This document shows, piece by piece, positions 44,711 to 56,972 of a stretch of DNA of 64,000 bases. The stretch is taken from the NCBI GenBank assembly GCA_950295325.1, contig OX485806.1, positions 16,120,001 through 16,184,000 of the forward strand, written 5' to 3'. Source of the DNA: Polytrichum commune. Lineage: Eukaryota; Streptophyta; Polytrichopsida; Polytrichales; Polytrichaceae. Numbering within the stretch: position 1 is the stretch's first letter; every line of letters begins with the position of its first letter. The translations under genes and the position numbers were made by a program. The notes beneath the pieces were generated by a model, which did no database searches, was not told where the DNA came from, and was given only the letters and a program-made list of their open reading frames with translations.

Positions 44711-46366
44711 CCAGGCCAATTACATTTGTGCAGGTGAATTTGTGAACGAAACAACAACACCATGTTTTCCTCGCCGGCTCGCAAAACCTTGAGTCCCGGT
44801 CGCTTGAAACTCCGTGATGTGCACGAAAACCGTCGAAAGGCGTCACCATGTTGGTTTCTAGATTAATAAATTCCCTCGTTGTAAGTTAGTTGCGCTTGAG
44901 TTGAAGTAAGTGAGGGCATTTGCTGCATTGTCGTCACGAATGAAGACACGAGAAGTTATCGGTCCAAGTATTGCTATGTCATCGTCGTTCACCTGCCACG
45001 AGATCGATAGGTCCGGTCCCGGACAACTCTCAATGACTTTGAAGTAATTTTGAAATCGGAATTTTGGGAGCTTCCGAACGATTAAAAAAAAAAAAGATCA
45101 ATCTCAAACCGAGGTCACACGTACATGCTGCACGGATCTACGGACTATTGTAGTTCCGTGTCACCAATCGATTAGGTATTGAGAACTCAAAAAACGCGAA
45201 TCGGGAACGACTACAAGAAGCAGCAGGAGGAACACATGCTCGATTCAATTTCCCATCAATCAATCCATTGATTGATCGATCGATCGGAATCGAAACTCAA
45301 ACTCGAGGGGAACAGCAGATTCGATCGTCCTGCCTTCATGCGTTTCCTTGTACGATTCGACCCCAAAAATTCCTTCGCCTGCACGCAACCTTGAAATGAG
45401 ATCGAAGCGACTTCGACTACATCGTCATGTTGCCCACGTTTTAAATTCATTCGATTGCCTCTAATGTGGTCATGTCGATTCGACTGCGCACGTGGTTGAG
45501 GTGAAAGCCGGCTGGCTTTTCATTTCATTTCTTTCTGGAACTCATTTAGTCATGCGAGAGAGACAGATTGACAGGTCTCGGTGACGAGGCTTGGAAGAAT
45601 TCTAATTGATATGTCGGGGCGTACTTTTTGAGGTTTTTTTTTTTTTTTTTACAAGAATGAGTCGCTTCCTTGAATGCTTCTAGTAATTTTCACGGTTTGT
45701 TATTACGCGAAGTGGAGCAGTTCATACTTGGAAAGAAGGCGTTGAGAGGGAGGAAACCATTGATGACGTTTTGTGGGTTGGATTGCAAAAGCGATACGTC
45801 TTCAAATGTCATTTTGAGAAGAAATTAGAAGCAATCTTTATACAACATGGGCCTCTCTATTCAAACACCAAAGACACTTTCTTAGCTTTTATATTCACGA
45901 ACATGTTCGTAACATGAAAAAAAACAAATCTAGAATAACACTTCTTAAAAGTAGTTTAGAACTTCAAATCGTGTTCTAAAGAGGGCTTAACCTTTGTGGG
46001 CGCTGCAAATAATTGCCACCCTGGGTATTGAGAACTTGGATGAAATCGGGAACAAGCTACATGACCCACATCCTCAATTTTTTTAAAAATCAATTGTAAC
46101 AACTTGAACTCAAGGGAATAATGTTTGTCATTAGGAATGTAAAAAAAACTGAAGTTGAACTCCAACTTCTTTCATCTGAACACAACCTCGCAAGTAAGCA
46201 AGCGACTTCGACTTCGACTGCATCACTGGCCACGTTTTAGATTTCATTCAATCCCCACTTTCGTTGTGATCGATTTGACTGCCTGTATGATTTGCACCCA
46301 AAAAAGAAAAAGAAAAAGAAACCTGAAAAAACGCTGAGGCACACACAGATGTCGTATCAGTCAGTG
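44711..46366. other. Gene-less stretch with a local repeat
   Basis: Blocks around 45430-45490, 46230-46280 and 46800-46870 share TTCATTCGATTG, GTGGTCATGTCGATT and GACTGC, suggesting three diverged copies of one repeat. GATC-rich palindromic runs occur near 45266 and 46920-46960. Confidence 0.4.
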
Positions 46367-46584
46367 TCCGGGCAGGATTTTGGGCACAATCGGTCAAGAT
46401 CCTCGTGTTTCCAAGTCCAATCTGTTACATGTTGACATCTATCGGTATTTCGTTATTACTTTGAGGTATATTCTCTAAATTCCTCTAAAATGATGGGTAA
46501 TTTTCCAGCCAAAGTCTTGAATCTCAACCAGTTTATTTCTCAAACTCAACCAGTTCATCTGTAAGTAGCGGTCAGTTCTCCCCG
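46367..46584 (+). mobile_element. Short TIR repeat R2, copy c
   Basis: Starts TCCGGGCAGGATTTTGGGC and ends CAGTTCTCCCCG. Collinear with copy d. Confidence 0.65.
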
Positions 46585-47199
46585 TTCATAGTGTCATACT
46601 AGCGGTATTTTAAAGCGTTGGAATGTCCGTACAAATTTTAAAAGGATTGGGTGACTTGCTTGATTGATGACTAATTTCATCATTGTATGGAATGTTCCCG
46701 GACTGTGGATTGCTGCAATTCTTCTACCCTAATTCCTTGGTCTCTGTACACGGAAGCGAAGAGATCACTTCATGTGGACCACAAAATCACCGTGGTTTTT
46801 AGACTCATTTGATTCGATCGATTCCCACCACGAATTTGGTCATGTTGATTGGACTGCAGCTGTTGCGTCGTTGAAGTTTCGTGAGTTCAAGTCTCATCGA
46901 AAGCTCAGGGACTACGATGAAATCGATCGATCGATTTGATTGATTAATCGATCGATTGATTGACGAGACTTGGAGGGATATTTTAAGTTGTCCCGGCTTT
47001 GAGTCACACACTACAGGAGGCGTGAGCATTACTGCAAGAAAGATCTCAAAATTGAGGCACACCGATGTCGTATCAGAGTTGATGAGATTGTTGGGAAAAA
47101 AATTTCTGTGCAGATTTCAAGGTCTCTGATGCGACAGAAAGAATGTTGATGTTGCCCTTTTGGGTTGTACTTTAACTTGAGGTAAGTGATTAGGTCTAG
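46585..47199. other. Gene-less stretch
   Basis: Includes the local repeat noted just upstream (46800-47060). No gene. Confidence 0.5.
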
Positions 47200-47905
47200 A
47201 ACGGACACTTTTAGCTAGGATGTGAGACACGCGATTAGAAAGGTAGATGGCTCTTAAATTTTGTATTCTTTCTTTCTTTCTTTTTCGCTAGCTTACTTCT
47301 CCTAGGATGTGAAACATGCGGTTAGTGTTAGATGGTTACAAACTACAAATCGAGTCCATGGCGACTTTCCCTCATAAGTTTTGGAGCTCATAATAATATC
47401 TTGTCTATTATCAAATTGAGGATTATTACTAATGAGCTCATTAAATGATCATATACGTCTTGTAATTATGTTGACTTTTAAGCTTAGAATGGTTAATATA
47501 TTTTGAAGAACATCCAATCCAAGTTCTTTTGAACATGTGTCTTTTTGGTGTTTGTTCTTGGAATCACAGTTGATGCATACTACTCAAATGTAGGTGTTTG
47601 ATTAAGATAAGTAACCAAATTAGACACGCTTACCTCAATGTGAGACAATTGGCTAATCCAAATGGAGACCATAGCCATTTTTTGTTGTCATATAAATAAC
47701 TTGATTCGTATTATGTTGTTCAAAGATCATACATGTCCCTCCAATTATGTCGAAGATTGAGCCTAGAACAATTAACATGTTTTGAGCACATGATTTAATC
47801 TCGTTTACACACACGAATGTTTGGGTGTCCATTCTTAGATCCGTATCTAACCATACACCACTCAAATATAAGGGTTTGATTTAAGATGCATAACCAACTT
47901 AAGCT
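47200..47905 (+). repeat. Interspersed repeat R1, copies f and g in tandem
   Basis: Two R1 copies follow each other (about 47200-47640 and 47650-47905). Each ends near CACGCTTACCTCA or GCTTGCTTACCTTA. Confidence 0.65.
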
Positions 47906-48371
47906 TGCTTACCTTACTTGATTTGTGGCTTCAACGTACTAGGATGAAGGCCAAGAACTCCAATTGTAGTGCATGATTTATTAATATCTCATAAGGGAAA
48001 AGCAAATAATTTGAATCAATCTTAAATTATGTATATATAAAGATAAAGATAAAGATAAATAAACGTGATTTATATATATGTATGGTGTGTGTGTGTGTGG
48101 GTTGGGGGGGGGGGGGTTGGGAGGCTTTATCTTTTTGAGAAGGGCGTCAAAAATGACACGAATGAGCTTTGTTTCCAAGAATTTTCTTTAGCACAATACA
48201 AATGGCCACTTATTCCTTGGGAAGGGCTAACCGATGTTATGAGCGGATGTGGAAGCTTGAGGAGGAGAAAGAAAGCATGATTCCAAGAGGAGGTTGGAAG
48301 TTGAAATTGAACATCTCAATGATCTAGTGTCCTTATGCATGAACCATATGCACTTAGGATAAGGGGGTCGT
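47906..48371. other. Gene-less stretch
   Basis: GT and G runs at 48087-48116. No gene. Confidence 0.5.
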
Positions 48372-48735
48372 AGATGAACACTTTTCTCCGTGCACCCACT
48401 TCTCATAGGATATGAGACACATAATTAGAGTGAGAGGGTTGGCACATCCAAAACATGCATGTGCTCACTTTCCTCATAATTTTTGGAGCTCGTGTGAACA
48501 TCCTATTCATTGTTGACTTGAAGAATCTTTGAGTTATTAAATAAGCACATAGGTCCTCCAATTATAAAGACTATTGCGTCTGGAATGGTTAACAAATTTT
48601 GAACACGTAGTCCAATCTCTTTTCAATGCATGCCTTTTCGATATCTGTTCTTAGATTCACACCCAACCATACACCATTCAAATACAGTTGCCCATTTAGG
48701 ACTAGACATTGGCACATCTACTCTATTTTGCATGG
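48372..48735 (+). repeat. Interspersed repeat R1, copy h
   Basis: A near-complete copy from GATGAACACTTTTCTCC to GGCACATCTACTCTATT. Confidence 0.65.
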
Positions 48736-48915
48736 GTTACTAAGTAATCAAGATAGTTTCCCGTATGGAGACTACACCTAATTGTGACCCTTACTCATAA
48801 ACTACCCTATAGATTCTTGCCTACAATGAAAAGTCTCTGAATATGAGAGTCTAGAGTTGGTTTTGGACACCTCTAACCAAAAACTACATGGTGCGTGGTT
48901 AAATGTGGACCTAAG

Positions 48916-49768
48916 CCCAGGTACGCAACTCCCATATTATATGCAGGGGCATCGACATTGAAATGGCTTAGAGGATGGCTTTTGTAAGAATTATATCAAA
49001 TTATACAAAAATGAAAGGACCAGAAAGTTGGGTAAAGACCAAATTAAATAAAATGATATGTAGTTGGGTTGCATATTTATTGAATAAAAAACTCCACAAC
49101 ATATATAAAGAATTGAAACACCATTTTTGTTTTATTTAACCTTGTAGAGCGTCTAAGAGGGGTGTTAAAAGTAGATGTCAGTATAGTATTCACAAATACT
49201 AGAGGGCCTTTTGGAGGTCTCCCTCTTTTGGAAGGGGTTGAAGCAATTACAGGTGTAACACATTCCTTCTCCCTGCCTCTACCCTCACTACATGGGCCTC
49301 TATGCTTCATCTCACAATTCATATGTTTGTTTAAGGCATCACAATCATCTACAACCAATGTGTGGACATCCATATCTGCATCAACGACTCTTGAAACAAT
49401 GCATACAACACTCTCCAAGCCAAAAATCCACAAATGTAGTTGCCTCCAATTAAAATGAGAAGTCATTGGCAATTATGTTGTTTTATCTATAATAACAAAA
49501 TCTTAATTTTTTATTAAAAAGCCCCAAACGTTGGGTAGTTTGGTCTATGCTACATGTATTAAAAAACTCATATAATTAGAGTTTTTAATGCAATTATATG
49601 CTCCAAGAAATTTTCATTTCCTATATATAATTGCATTTTTGGATTCCTTGTTAGGACAACTACAAGAGTTTCCTTACATTAAAACAAACTACATCACTTG
49701 AGATTGGACTAAAATGAATTATAAGTGATTATAATCAGGGCCATATAATACAGGAGTTGCATACCCGG
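48916..49768 (-). mobile_element. Mutator-like TIR element carrying an AT-hook ORF
   Basis: About 853 bp inside an inverted R1 copy. TIRs of about 27 bp contain GGTAYGCAACTCC and TATTATATG. The flanks GGACCTAAG (48907-48915) and GGATCTAAG (49769-49777) form a 9-bp duplication with one mismatch, as in MULEs; hAT (8 bp) is the alternative. Confidence 0.65.
49077..49472 (-). CDS. Small AT-hook protein ORF inside the TIR element
   Basis: 131 codons. The N-terminal 70 residues are unassigned. They are followed by a Cys/Gly/Arg-rich turn and the AT-hook-like KRGRPPKGP at about residues 82-90, then RRSTRLNKTK at about 107-116. AT-hooks bind the minor groove of AT-rich DNA. A small DNA-binding accessory protein or a truncated transposase is possible; no DDE motifs are present. 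The frame has no internal stop. It could also be a captured host exon. Confidence 0.4.
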   Translation of the reverse strand: MPMTSHFNWRQLHLWIFGLESVVCIVSRVVDADMDVHTLVVDDCDALNKHMNCEMKHRGPCSEGRGREKECVTPVIASTPSKRGRPPKGPLVFVNTILTSTFNTPLRRSTRLNKTKMVFQFFIYVVEFFIQ

Positions 49769-50110
49769 GGATCTAAGAACAAATACGAAAAGGACATATG
49801 TTGACAAGAGCTTGGACTACATGTTTATAAATTGTTAACCATTTCTAGGCTCATCAATCAACATATGTAGGGAATACAATTTTACATGTAGGGGAATTCC
49901 TTATATCAAACAATTACAAGAGTTTCCTTACGTATATGATCTTTCACTAGGAGAATTTTCAATTTTAGAATGAATGAATTCTTCATATGAGCTCCATAAA
50001 TTATGAGAAAATGGGCTATGGGAACAATTTGGGTTTGACAATAATCTGGCACCAATTGCGTGTTTCATGTCCTACAAGAAATGGGTGCAAAGCTAAGGGA
50101 GAGCTAAAAG

Positions 50111-50631
50111 TATCAATTTACAACATGCTTACATGATGTATTCTACATATCTGATTTTTCTTTCTCTCTAAACTCAAATTTGTTATCCTAATAATCAATA
50201 TGTTTTCATATTTAAAATCCTTTTCTTTTAATGTGGAAGTTATAAATTTTACATGTGTTTCATAATTCTATTTAGGACTCACAATGTCGTGGACGAAAAT
50301 CATTGATCCTCAAAATGTATTGATAAAAAAAAATCCTATAACACATGGTCCTCCATTCCATTCTTTGTAGATGAGGAGTCCATTTAGAATCTTACATGGA
50401 CAAAGTAGATCAAATTTTCTTGATTTTTACAAGCATTATTCTTTACCACCTTTTGAGGTAGGTCTAACGAGATTGTAGCCGACTATGCACCTTAAATCTT
50501 GCAACTAAATTTTGAGTTTGTTCAATTCATTAGGTAATTCAAATTGTTGGGTCTGAGTGTAAATTAATATCATGTCCTCCTCTACCTGGCGGTCCTAGTC
50601 CCTCTTGGATTGATATTGAGACCTTGCAAAG
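50111..50631. other. Gene-less stretch
   Basis: No supported feature. Confidence 0.5.
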
Positions 50632-51005
50632 TACCGTAGCTCTCTAGTAGTTTGGGCACCTTTCTGCCTAGTAATTAAATAAAGTGCGAAAGTAAGTTAG
50701 GTAGCCTAAGAAAATAAAATTCTAACATTGGGCAGATTCAAAAAGTAATTAAAAATAAGTTAGACATTCATCCAAGTCATTTTTATAATTCTTGAACGAT
50801 TTTCCTAATTTCATCTATGGCGGCTATGATTAACCTAAAAACTTCCCTTAACCAACATTCCTTAACCTAAAGTTTGTCGTCTACTTGTACAATAATCTCC
50901 CACTTAAGTATGCACTTTGAGCCGAAGCCATTGGTGCGCACTTAGTTGGTAGGTGCGTACTTTATTCATATTTCTTTTTAGACCCTTTGATTCAATGAAC
51001 AGTGA

Positions 51006-51221
51006 TCGGGGAGATTTTTGGACATAATCGGCTAAGATCCTAGCGTTTGCAAGTCCAACCGGTTACAGGTTGACATCCTCCGGTTTTTCCTTTATTAAAT
51101 TGGGGTATATTCTATAAATTCCTCTAAAATGATCGGTAATTTTCCTGCAATCTTGAACTTCAACCAGTTATTTCTCAAACTCAACCGGTTCATCTGTAAC
51201 TAACTGCCGGTTCTCCCCGAT
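51006..51221 (+). mobile_element. Short TIR repeat R2, copy d (nested in the pogo-like element)
   Basis: 216 bp beginning ATCGGGGAGATTTTTGG and ending TTCTCCCCGAT, giving the clearest R2 ends in the window. Confidence 0.7.
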
Positions 51222-51248
51222 CATAGTCGATGAATCGCAAGAGGAAAT

Positions 51249-51665
51249 GAATGAAACTTGAGGCAACTCGCTTGACCGAAGCCCAACGATGTGAAATCAT
51301 TGCAAAGTTGAGCAAGCCGAACGCGCTAAGCAAGTGGGCGCTGGGGCGGGAGTATGAAGTCAATGAAGGTGCCATCTAGAAATCTAGACTATTAATTATG
51401 AAATCTAGCCTATCAAGACATTTGCTAAATTAGGAAGTGCTTCCGACTTCAAGGGCTTTGAAGCTCTACACAAAACTGTCCTCGACATCGATGACCAATT
51501 GCTATGCTCCGATGTTCAAATGGAAGTTGGATTGATGTTATGATGAACTACGACGATCATTTGAGATGTTTCAACAAAACGTTAACAAATTGACATTGAA
51601 TGTCAAGCGTAAAAAATTCATGCATTCACGGCAAATGACTCTACATGACATGTTCAAACAATAAA
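51249..51665 (+). pseudogene. Pogo-like transposase relic (CENP-B helix-turn-helix and C-terminus)
   Basis: From an ATG at 51249 the frame reads LTEAQRCEIIAKLSK, then KWALGREYEVNEGAI and a stop where Trp is expected. This is the first helix-turn-helix of CENP-B/Tigger/pogo transposases. After a large internal deletion another frame reads FEMFQQNVNKLTLNVKRKKF and ends QMTLHDMFKQ then TAA, like the C-termini of these transposases. The DDE catalytic core is missing, so the element cannot move by itself. Confidence 0.6.
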
Positions 51666-51738
51666 GTATGAACCCTAATTCTTGTCAAAAAAATTGCGCA
51701 CTGAACTGGGATGCGTACTTAAACGGGTGCGTACATAA

Positions 51739-52250
51739 GGGGCGGTTTACACTATGGACCAAGAGCCATGACCATGAAATTCTAAAATCTGTGATTGGAG
51801 AGTAAAGTGCTCTTGGTCCCATTTGGCTTTACACTACCTTGAAAAAAGGAGAATGACCACTAACTTTGAGGTCCCCAAAAACTACTAAAATCTGCCATTT
51901 GGATAATGTGCCATAGTCCAACGGGTTTTCCGTTGAGGCGAGGCAAAATGCTCGACTCAACGGAAATCAAGGGAGCCGTAAGGCTGAAAATCAGCCATTG
52001 GCCGATTTTTTTTGTAATATTTTTTTTTCCCGATTTTTTTTTACGTTACTGTAGATCGTTGGGATAGAAATTAAAAAAATCAGCCCAAAGTTGTCCCGGT
52101 CCAAATCCACTTTACACTACAAGAGTGACCAAGCCACTCAAAAATCCATTTTTGATTTTTCATGGTCACGGCTCTTGGCCAAGAGCTGTGACCATGAAAA
52201 TGATTTAATTTTCTTGGTCATGGCTCTTGGTCCATAGTGTAAACCGCCCC
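51739..52250 (+). mobile_element. PIF/Harbinger-like MITE family H2, copy b (nested in the pogo-like element)
   Basis: 512 bp flanked by TAA (51736-51738 and 52251-52253), with perfect 14-bp ends GGGGCGGTTTACAC. Carries four copies of the CAAGAGCYRTGACCATG motif: near the left end (51760), in both arms of a 44-bp palindrome (52157-52200, one mismatched pair), and near the right end (reverse, 52214-52230). Confidence 0.93.
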
Positions 52251-52375
52251 TAAGTGGAGATTACTGTATGTCAAGGTTTTCCTTGGGAACAAATTTTGCT
52301 TTGATTTGATGCTACTTTGTTGGATTCTAATGAATGTCACTTGCATTATTGTGAATTTAAGCACTCTTTGATGAT

Positions 52376-54483
52376 CTTTTTTTTTTTTTGGGACACTCAA
52401 CAAAATTATTTTCCCAAAAATTTAGGCACGTTCAAATTTAATTATTTTATGCCCAAGCTGCTAGAGAGCTATGGTACCACTACCTTTTATTGGGTTGGTC
52501 ACGCCTTCCCATGGTCATATTTATTAACGCAAAGTTTCATTAAATTCAAGTGGCCCCTCGCTATGATGAATGGAAAAAATATAAGGAGAAATAATCATAT
52601 TAAGTTATGATTACCCATGTGAAAGAACACCTTTGTAAAGGGCATTCGGGGAGCAATCAATAGTTGTAGAATGCAAGATGGCTATTCACTTCCACAAGAA
52701 CTAAGGCATGTGGGTATAATTAGGTAAAAGCTTTCATTCCAATCTATCCGTTTTTTGTTGATGACATTCATGTCTTAAAATTTGTGTTGCATTGATTGTT
52801 GTTTGTTTTCATGTCAATGTGAAATGTGCTAGGTGGGATAAAAAGGTGGGATTCAAACTACAACATCATTGGCTAGTAACCACGTGCTTTGAAATGTCCA
52901 TGCTAGCAAATGTGCACCATGAGACAAAAAGGAACAAGATAGTCCACAATCGTTTTTGTCCAGAGGGGGGACAAGGTGATAGCAATTAGACATAGGCTTA
53001 GCAAAAATGCTTGTCTCTTTTGTCTCATTATGTGCATATGCAAAGGTGCAACAATGATTGCCTTGTAATTTTCAATGCTTGCCACAAGACAAAAATAGTA
53101 AGAATGATTTCTTGTTGAGATATTTTCAACCAATATTTATTATATTAAAATTTCTATTCAAACAAAAGGATCATATTTTTTAAAATTTTGGATTATTTTT
53201 TGAGACAAGTTTATTTCAATGCCAAAAAACCATACAAACTCAATGGGACCCAAACAAGAGAGAGTGGCGGACTCTCTTAGTGCACCCAATATAACCATCT
53301 CGGGTAAGGAACAAATGGAAGGATTAGAATTGACTAACTTATGGGAGGTATTGTCCTAAATAAATTGCATGCATGGAAATTGACCCTAAAAAACCTAGCT
53401 ACATGCATGCCTTTATTGAATGTGCTATTTTGAAAAAAAACAATTGTTTGTTGTGAAGAGATAACAACTTGAATTGAGTTTTGGAGTTATTAACCTTGTG
53501 GCAACCTCGTGTTTATCCACATAAAGGCAATTGGTTATAAAGGTCGGTCTTGAGCTCTCTAAAGACCTAGTTGTCATATAGGTGTGTTGCTTATCATACA
53601 TGTGAAGGATACGATGATTAGGAGGAACGCAGACTTTGGGGGCTCGATTAGTCTAAATGGGTGGGCATAATTTGATGAGTGAATATGATTGAATACCTTT
53701 GATAATAGCTACAACACAAATCCGAATATTTACTTGCTTATGCAAGACCTTGACATCACAAGACTGTACATTTTAGAAGCCCATGGCATTCAAATAGCCA
53801 AAATTTTCTATTTTCTACTTTTTATTTTAAAAAATTAATTAAAAAATATCAATGATGTACAATGACCTTTTTGGACTGTTAAAATGGCTTGAGGCTTATG
53901 TTCGTGAGCCAAAGGCTTCATCTTGTTCTCATGTTGTGTGTGAATTCGCCGTCCCAAAAGTTTTGAGGTGCTTTCTTAAATGTCCATGCACAAGAGCTCT
54001 TGGGTTGTGAGTGCACGTTTGTGAGCATATGATTGCTATCAAGTGGCCATGGTTGAGAAATATAAGGAAAAACTAAGAAAAAATCTGATAAATATTTTTG
54101 AATTTTCTGGATATTGTTTCCATTTCTCTGTGGTTCACAAAGCCTAATTCTTTATATGTGTAATTATGTGAACTACTTTGTTTCCATTCATATGTAATTC
54201 CTAATATGCGTAATTTTGTGTAGTTCGTCCATTCCCAGAGGGGTTGTTGAATGTGGATGTCACTATGAACCATATGCGCAATTTGTAGAATACTGTTTTT
54301 AACTCTTTGGTTGCAAGGTTGCACATATCAAACCCTTAACAAAATGAAGAAGTTCAATTCGTCTTTGTCAATTGGTGCCATTGCCTCTTGTTAGGTCAAT
54401 CTTAGAGGTTGATATCCAACTATCAGAAAATGAATTCGTCAATGATTATGGGGAGGGTGATAAAGTGTTATATCTAGACCCCT
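52376..54483. other. Gene-less AT-rich stretch
   Basis: A modest inverted repeat pairs ATGAGACAAAA (52919) with TTTTGTCTCAT (about 53019). No supported gene. Confidence 0.5.
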
Positions 54484-55043
54484 TTGACAAAGATGGAAGG
54501 TCAAAGGATATTAATGGGGCAAAGACTTGGGGAGAGGGCTAGCAAACTTGCAATAAATCATTTGAGGAATTGCTCAAGAGAGACAAAGATTATGCAAACT
54601 TTAGTGGCAAAATGTTCTTTGTATGGGGAGGGGAACCATAGGGTTATAGCTTGGTGCCAACCTATTGATAGAATTCATCGTGATGTCACAAAGGAACATT
54701 ACTTTGTTGATTGTATATTGCTTGAACCCAATGGTACGGTGGCTATTCTTCTTAATGCTATGCACGATGTGAATAGGTATGTATATTCTTCTTTGCTACC
54801 CTACATCCTACTTGTGTTGTTTAGGCTATGTACATAAATTTGACATATGTGTTCATTAATGTTTACCTTTTTGTATCCACCGAATGTGGCCATGTCAAGA
54901 CAAAGTTAGTGTACAAAGACACCTTGGAATCTTCTTACTTTAGTTGTCATTGCACAAATTGTTTTAGGGTAAACAAGCAAACATATTTGTTGTTTTGGTG
55001 CCACATTAAACTTGAGAAAGTATTTCCCACTTGCATGTGTTAG
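54484..55043 (+). other. Coding-like stretch, unassigned
   Basis: A + frame (54484-54837) reads HYFVDCILLEPNGTVAILLN then AMHDVNR before a GTATGT donor-like site at 54777. Further on, another frame reads YFSCHCTNCFRVNKQTYLLF with closely spaced Cys and His. A decayed spliced gene is possible; no family is recognised. Confidence 0.25.
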
Positions 55044-56489
55044 TTTTTTTTTTTGTAGTGTGGAATAGCCTTTGCAATTGAGGAGGCATCTCATAAGCTT
55101 AGCAAGAAACGCCCTTTTTAGCCAAGGATGGTGAACAATGTGTAGGATGTCATGCAGAGTGCATCAAAGAAAGCTATAACTAACATTTGTGGAATAACTT
55201 GAGAAGCTCATAGCCATTGCAAATCTAGCTGGGACACTACTCCACACTACTCCCACTCTACCTCCAAATCCTATAAACTATAATAAAATAATTCCACATT
55301 TTTTTACACCTATTGGGAATTTATTATTTATTGATTGGTATTGGTGCACAAGCTAAAGTCAATTAAAAAAAATAAAAAATAAAAATAAATTCCTCATTAA
55401 TATTTTAAAGTATTGGACCAACTTTTAAATTTTTATTTATTTTTTGATACTTGTTATTATTTGCCATAAGTGTGCTAGACTAGCTCTATGCCTATGATAA
55501 CGTTATGTGTGAACATGCCTTAAAATTTATAGTCTAAAAAGACGTGTCATACCATATGATTTATTTGATAGTCCTATTTGTCATACTAGAATGGTAGACC
55601 AAACTATCTTAGCATAGGTAGATCCAGAATTTACGGTGACAAGTCCCATTAGATAAACTTCTATAATTTGTGTAATTTGCTACGTGGATTGGACAATTCA
55701 AGATTTGATTTAAAATTTGAGATAGTTTGTGGAGATAGTTTGTTCCCACTACAAATTTTACTAATACTCTATCGCTTCTATTCTATTTCTTTTACTCCAA
55801 TCACTTGCTCATAACCATAACTTTGAATCTCTTGCAAATGTTAGCCAAAAAGGTATTTTTTTCCATAAAGTGTCCTCTCTTGCTAAAAGTTATAAACTCA
55901 TCAAGAAAAAAACATTCCCAAAGTTGACTACAATCAAGTGACAAGGTTCTATTTGTGCAAGTGTGACATAAAAGTAGAGTGACTCCAAAGTGACAATTTA
56001 TCAATCAGATTCTAGAGTTTCTTGATGACACAAAAATAAATTCTTACAAAAATGTTGAGAAAATGAATCTATGATAAAATTTTGGATCAAAGCCACGATA
56101 ATGAATCTATGAAACCAAAGGCGGATACTTGGAAGTATTTGCCTATGGATCTTGTGGCATGTGTGTCTTCTTTACAAACAATTCTTTGAGAACACTTTTG
56201 AGTAGTATAACTTAGAGATTCATGCTCTTGATGTATGACGGCAAGAGATTACATCTCGAGCTTCACGGTGACAATGTGAGAGCCACATACAACATCATAG
56301 AGCCGATTCACCTCTTGAATTAGTGTAATCAAGTGAGCCTACCATCCTCCATTGCAACAATGGCAATCAATGCCTAGCTTGTCGAGTCTAGCCGCGATGC
56401 ACTAGGCGAATTGCTTCAAATTGAAGGAGATTTGAATATGGTTTAGCTCGATACTAAACGACACTAAGTGTGTTTTTGATCACACAACA
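55044..56489. other. Gene-less AT-rich stretch
   Basis: No supported feature. Confidence 0.5.
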
Positions 56490-56809
56490 CACTAGTAGAA
56501 AACTATGCCCAAAAAAATCGCAGCCAAAATCGGTTGTAGTTCTTTTGACCAACCTGATCTACAGTCGCTAAACGATTGCCTATTTATTTTTATAGTTTAG
56601 CGATTGAAATTTCAAGAATTTCAAGCCATTTAATATGCCGTTGGAAAAATATTTTCAAGAACTTTCCAACGGTATATTACATGCCCCCAAATTCCTAAAA
56701 TTTCAGCTGCTAAACCAAAAGAACAAAATATGTAGTCATTTAGGGGTTGTGGATCAGGCCGGTCAAAAGAACCGCAGTCGAATTTTTTGGGCATAGTTTT
56801 CTACTAGTG
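56490..56809. mobile_element. CACTA-like MITE, copy 1
   Basis: 320 bp beginning CACTAGTAGAAAACTATG and CCCAAAAAA and ending with the reverse complement. The interior is symmetrical: GGTCAAAAGAACCGCAG pairs with its inverse, and the centre CCGTTGGAAA faces TTTCCAACGG. The CACTA start fits the superfamily; the 3-bp flanks (ACA, AAA) match poorly. Confidence 0.8.
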
Positions 56810-56972
56810 AAAGGCTTGGGGGCATACTGAGCATAGGGGACTTCAATAATGGTTTTGGTTTATCATTTAATCTAGTGGTAGAATAGGACTTTGGAAGCTA
56901 CAAGATAATTGGGATGTGCAAACCGTATTGTGGTCATATGCACCTCTTCAATTCTACAATGCATGAGTGGGC

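Larger units (their letters stand above)
48886..50110 (-). repeat. Interspersed repeat R1, copy i, inverted and split by a TIR element
   Basis: Reverse-strand R1 reads GGTGCGTGGTTAAATGTGG up to 48915 and resumes with ATCTAAGAACAAATACG after 49769, so the segment between is an insertion. The 5' part of R1 follows to about 50110. Confidence 0.65.
50890..52266 (+). mobile_element. Pogo/Tigger-like DNA transposon, deleted and twice invaded
   Basis: Flanked by TA duplications (50888-50889, 52267-52268). TIRs CAATAATCTCC and CAGTAATCTCC continue to pair through CACTTAAGTATGCAC. Length is 1377 bp including MITE H2-b (51739-52250) and R2 copy d (51006-51221). The TA target and CENP-B-type coding relic place it in the Tc1/mariner-pogo group. 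Confidence 0.8.
50632..52375 (+). repeat. Interspersed repeat R3, copy interrupted by a pogo-like transposon
   Basis: Matches 26053-26420 up to the TA at 50888-50889 and again from the TA at 52267-52268. Confidence 0.8.
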
